A stretch of DNA of 64,000 nucleotides. Origin: Luzula sylvatica (lineage: Eukaryota; Streptophyta; Magnoliopsida; Poales; Juncaceae). The position numbers and the translations under genes were made by a program. Every line of letters starts with the position of its first letter. The stretch's first letter is position 1. Positions 59,586-64,000 of this stretch are shown here, one piece after another. Under the pieces are notes generated by a model, which saw only the letters and a program-made list of their open reading frames with translations, was not told the DNA's origin and ran no database searches. The stretch is from NCBI GenBank assembly GCA_946800325.1, contig OX326958.1, positions 4,722,001-4,786,000 on the forward strand, given 5' to 3'.

Positions 59586-60992
59586 CTATTTGCGTACTTT
59601 CTTCTTTCCTCGACTCTTCTTCGCTCCTTTCACCATTTCCTCCTCCTCCTCCTCCTCGTCATCATCATCGTCATCAGATTTCTTCGCCTTTCTTTTACCG
59701 CCTTTATTCGTCTTTTTCTTCTCGTCAGTATTCGAATCGTCCTTGCTTGTTTTACCTTTACGAGAATTACTTTGTGCTGCCTTGCTCGATCCAGCTACAC
59801 TTAAACTCTGCAACTCCGGCACCAATGCCGTCGTCTAGAGAGAGAGAGAGAGGGAGAGAGAGAGAGAGAGAGAGAGATTAATTAGTATACTCGAACAAAA
59901 GATTATAATTTCAAATGGATTTACTTACTCTGCCACTTGCAGTAATGAATTCGATTTCCTTTCCTGAAAAAAATAAAAATAAAATAATAATAATAAATTC
60001 AAATATGAAAGTACATTATTTCTGAAAATACGAACTGTCGACAAAAGCTTTGCCGGGATTCTTTTCGCGAGAATGGAAAATCCAGTTTTTAGGGAACTTG
60101 CTACTGTCTGCTCCAACTTCTATGGCTTTATCAATTACCTGAAAAGGGAGGATTAAAATGAAAATAGCGGTTTCAAATATTCGAGATATGAAATTAATTA
60201 TTACCTCTTTGATGCATTTAAGGAGTGTTTCGGAGCTCTCTTTTGATATATTCAAAGCAATTTCCATGGGGTGAATTCTCGCCTAATATTAAAAATTGGT
60301 AAAATTAATTTTGAAATTTTGTATTCGAAAACAAATATGCACAAAAAAGGAGAGAAAGAAAAGATGAACCTGATAAAGCACCTCGTCTGCAATCCAATTA
60401 CCAATTCCAGAAATAAAACTCTGAATCAAGTTAAAATTAAAAAAGTAATTAAATTTCGAGAATAATATCACAGATAATTTTTAGCTCTTGTAAATCAAAA
60501 ATCTTTTCCGTCCTCTTGAAAATTAAATAAATTATAATCATAAACTATTAACCTGATCGAGCAAGAGAGTTTTTATCGCAGTTCTTTTCTTGCTCAGAGC
60601 GTTGATGAAAGCATTAAGCTCCATTGGTTCGTTTAATGCATCTCGCCCTAATTCTGAAATTGGAGTAACCGATTCAGGCTGAAAATCCAAAAAAGAATAA
60701 AATAAATTAAATTGACAAGTAAATAAATGAGATTATTATTATGGAGAAAAAATATCGAGGGACATTTAGTTACATTTTGAAGCAAGCGAACTTTTGCGAA
60801 GCGTCTCTTATCAGTGAAAGAAAATTCCAAGCCATCATCTAAACTGATAAAAAAAATATATACGTATACATAAATATAATTTCATATATTATTAAAAAAG
60901 AATGAAGAAATATATATTAAAAGAATACTCGTACTTGCACGAGTACTTTGGAGTATTTCGATGGCCATTCTTCTGTAGGACTAATGGCAGAC
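59586..60992 (-). CDS. FPG1: Formamidopyrimidine-DNA glycosylase FPG1 (MutM-like), 3' exons only
   Basis: Bifunctional base-excision repair enzyme that removes oxidised purines. Eight exons are visible: 60992-60939 (or to 60935), 60843-60774, 60678-60553, 60420-60370, 60282-60205, 60138-60036, 59963-59929 and 59834-59586. The N-terminal exons with the catalytic Pro2/Glu3 lie beyond the right edge. Recognised blocks: EEWPSKYSK, LDDGLEFSFTDKRRFAKVRL, ISELGRDAL, the H2TH region SFISGIGNWIADEVLYQ, ARIHPMEIA, GADSSKFPKNWIFHSRE, GKAFVD, EFITASGRTTALVPELQ. The C-terminus is a Lys-rich, Asp/Glu-run tail, as in plant FPG1, likely nuclear targeting. One junction (60939/60843) keeps frame only if the intron uses a GC donor. 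The upstream intron contains the 124-bp satellite array. Confidence 0.93.
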
Positions 60993-61069
60993 CTGTAATA
61001 AATCAAAGAATAAGTTTATTTTATTTTATTTTTAAAAAAAAAAAAGAAAATGTATTTGGATATTCAAAG

Positions 61070-64000
61070 AAAGTTTGTTTTTCGATTCAAAACAAGATTT
61101 TAACGCTTTTAGGAGTTCAAATAACGTGTTTTTAGATCATTTGTATCGTATCTTTTACTACATACCTTTTCACCAAATTTTACAAACACTAAGAACGTTT
61201 GTTTTTCGATTCAAAACGAACTTTTAACGCTTTGAGGAGTTCAAATAACGTGTTTTTAGATCATTTGTATCTTATCTTTTACTACGTAAGTTTTCACCAA
61301 ATTTCACAAACACTAAGAAATTTTGTTTTTCGATTCAAACCAAGATTTTAACGCTTTGAGGAGTTCAAATAACGTGTTTTTAGATCATTTGTATCGTATC
61401 TTTTACTACATAACTTTTCACCAAATTTCACAAACACTAAGAATGTTTGTTTTTCGATTCAAACCAAGATTTTAACGCTTTGAGGAGTTGAAATAACGTG
61501 TTTTTAGATCATTTGTATCGTATCTTTTACTACATAACTTTTCACCAAATTTTACAAACACTAAGAAAATTTGTTATTCGATTCAAAACAAGATTTTAAC
61601 GCTTTGAGGAGTTCAAATAACGTGTTTTTAGATCATTTGTATCGTATCTTTTACTACATAACTTTTCACCAAATTTCACAAACACTAAGAAAGTTTGTTA
61701 TTCGATTTCAAAACAAGATTTTAACGCTTTGAGGAGTTCAAATAACGTGTTTTTAGATCATTTGTATCGTATCTTTTACTACATACCTTTTCACCAAATT
61801 TTACAAACACTAAGAAGGTTTGTTTATAGATTCAAAACGAACTTTTAACGCTTTGAAGAGTTCAAATAACGTGTTTTTAGATCATTTGTATCTTATCTTT
61901 TACTACGAAGGTTTTCACCAAATTTTACAAACACTAAGAAAGTTTGTTTTCGATTCAAAACAAGATTTTAACGCTTTGAGGAGCTCAAATAACGTGTTTT
62001 TAGATCATTTGTATCGTATCTTTTACTACATAACTTTTCACCAAATTTCACAAACACTAAGAAAGTTTGTTTTTCGATTCAAACCAAGATTTTAACGCTT
62101 TGAGGAGTTGAAATAACGTGTTTTTAGATCATTTGTATCGTATCTTTTACTACATAACTTTTCACCAAATTTTACAAACACTAAGAAAGTTTGTTATTCG
62201 ATTCAAAACAAGATTTTAACGCTTTGAGGAGTTCAAATAACGTGTTTTTAGATCATTTGTATCGTATCTTTTACTACATAACTTTTCACCAAATTTCACA
62301 AACACTAAGAAAGTTTGTTATTCGATTTCAAAACAAGATTTTAACGCTTTGAGGAGTTCAAATAACGTGTTTTTAGATCATTTGTATCGTATCTTTTACT
62401 ACATAACTTTTCACCAAATTTCCCAAACACTAAGAAAGTTTGTTTTTCGATTCAAACCAAGATTTTAACGCTTTGAGGAGTTGAAATAACGTGTTTTTAG
62501 ATCATTTGTATCGTATCTTTTACTACATAACTTTTCACCAAATTTTACAAACACTGAGAAAGTTTGTTATTCGATTCAAAACAAGATTTTAACGCTTTGA
62601 GGAGTTCAAATAACGTGTTTTTAGATCATTTGTATCGTATATTTTACTACATAATTTTTCACCAAATTTCACAAACACTAAGAAAGTTTGTTATTCGATT
62701 TCAAAACAAGATTTTAACGCTTTGAGGAGTTCAAATAACGTGTTTTTAGATCATTTGTATCGTATCTTTTACTACATACCTTTTCACCAAATTTTACAAA
62801 CACTAAGAAGGTTTGTTTATAGATTCAAAACGAACTTTTAACGCTTTGAAGAGTTCAAATAACATGTTTTTAGATCATTTGTATCTTATCTTTTACTACG
62901 TAAGTTTTCACCAAATTTTACAAACACTAAGAAATTTTGTTTTCGATTCAAAACAAGATTTTAACGCTTTGAGGAGCTCAAATAACGTGTTTTTAGATCA
63001 TTTGTATCGTATCTTTTACTACATAACTTTTCACCAAATTTCACAAACACTAAGAAAGTTTGTTATTCGATTTCAAAACCAGATTTTAACGCTTTGAGGA
63101 GTTCAAATAACGTGTTTTTAGATCATTTGTATCGTATCTTTTACTACATAACTTTTCACCAAATTTCACAAACACTAAGAAAGTTTGTTTTTCGATTCAA
63201 ACCAAGATTTTAACGCTTTGAGGAGTTGAAATAACGTGTTTTTAGATCATTTGTATCGTATCTTTTACTACATAACTTTTCACCAAATTTTACAAACACT
63301 GAGTAAGTTTGTTATTCGATTCAAAACAAGATTTTAACGCTTTGAGGAGTTCAAATAACGTGTTTTTAGATCATTTGTATCGTATCTTTTACTACATAAT
63401 TTTTCACCAAATTTCACAAACGGTAAGAAAGTTTGTTATTCGATTTCAAAACAAGATTTTAACGCTTTGAGGAGTTCAAATAACGTGTTTTTAGATCATT
63501 TGTATCGTTTCTTTTACTACATACCTTTTCACCAAATTTTACAAACACTAAGAAGGTTTGTTTATAGATTCAAAACGAACTTTTAACGCTTTGAAGAGTT
63601 CAAATAACATGTTTTTAGATCATTTGTATCTTATCTTTTACTACGTAAGTTTTCACCAAATTTTACAACCACTAAGAAATTTTGTTTTCGATTCAAAAAA
63701 AGATTTTAACGCTTTGAGGAGCTCAAATAACGTGTTTTTAGATCATTTGTATCGTATCTTTTACTACATAACTTTTCACCAAATTTCACAAACACTAAGA
63801 AAGTTTGTTTTTCGATTCAAAACAAGATTTTAACTCTTTGAGGAATTCAAATAACATGTTTTTAGATCATTTGTATCGTATCTTTTACTACATAACTTTT
63901 CACCAAATTTCACGCACACTAAGAAAGTTTGTTTTTCGATTCAAAACAAGATTTTAACGTTGTGAGGAGTTCAAATAACGTGTTTTTAGATCATTTGTAT
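61070..64000. repeat. 124-bp tandem satellite array, about 24 monomers
   Basis: Monomers start GTTTGTTTTTCGATTCAAAA at 61073, 61197, 61321, 61445 and so on to the window edge, with a period of 124 (some 123 or 125). Each holds AAGATTTTAACGCTTTGAGG, TCAAATAACGTGTTTTTAG, ATCATTTGTATCGTATC and TTTCACCAAATTT. Monomer variants recur in a fixed order, giving higher-order units. The plus-strand open frames at 61820, 62813 and 63558 are copies of one variant and run across monomers whose length is not a multiple of three, so they are not genes. The array adjoins an FPG1 exon and should lie in an FPG1 intron. Confidence 0.97.

Noticed and set aside
61820..63833. Plus-strand open frames encoding near-identical 91-94 residue peptides (MFIDSKRTFNALKSSNN..)
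   Set aside because: They are translations of one satellite monomer variant. The 124-bp period shifts frame each monomer, and the copies recur with the higher-order unit.
61070..64000. CRISPR-like array
   Set aside because: The repeats are contiguous 124-bp monomers without unique spacers, and the genome is a plant.

Overview
The window is nuclear DNA from a flowering plant, most likely a eudicot. The genes are intron-rich, with short AT-rich introns bounded by GT..AG. Every protein match is to a plant family, the intergenic DNA is very AT-rich, and most of it is transposon debris. I cannot name the species.

Seven protein genes are supported, and six were resolved to exon level. They are a type I non-specific lipid transfer protein (3122-3604, minus); the tethering/kinetochore protein ZW10 (5124-8412, minus, 14 exons, 731 aa); a plastid-lipid-associated protein/fibrillin of the FBN1 type (30909-32006, plus); an intronless ARM-repeat protein (35954-37678, minus); a plant/fungal atypical dual-specificity phosphatase (40177-42152, minus); a receptor-like kinase of the LRK10-like/PR5K type without an ectodomain (51445-52844, minus); and the DNA glycosylase FPG1 (59586-60992, minus), whose 5' exons lie past the right edge. 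A U1 snRNA gene with a plant Pol II snRNA promoter sits at 18091-18251. The genes have unrelated housekeeping or stress roles and are not a cluster.

The rest is a stack of mobile elements, many with legible target duplications. MULE-type long-TIR elements with 8-9 bp duplications lie at 18346, 21796, 27271, 32368 and 48981. One of these split a tRNA-Gly(UCC)-like gene, and another carries a 1.68-kb solo LTR. hAT-type elements with 8-bp duplications lie at 12246, 34231, 49932 and 55597. Two tRNA-derived SINEs have perfect target duplications (12000 and 20658). There is a Helitron-like family with three copies (11085, 13228, 54714) plus a separate Helitron-like 3' end (9347), an internally deleted Copia element (42522-43943), a probable second solo LTR (44305-45191) and LINE remnants (15615-16500, 58032-58890, 58950-59398).

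From about 61070 to the end of the window the DNA is one satellite-like array of a 124-bp monomer, about 24 copies, with clear higher-order organisation. It appears to lie inside an intron of FPG1. The most unusual signals are this array, the tRNA gene split by an element built of four palindromic modules, and the LTR region carrying twelve copies of a 14-bp near-palindrome.
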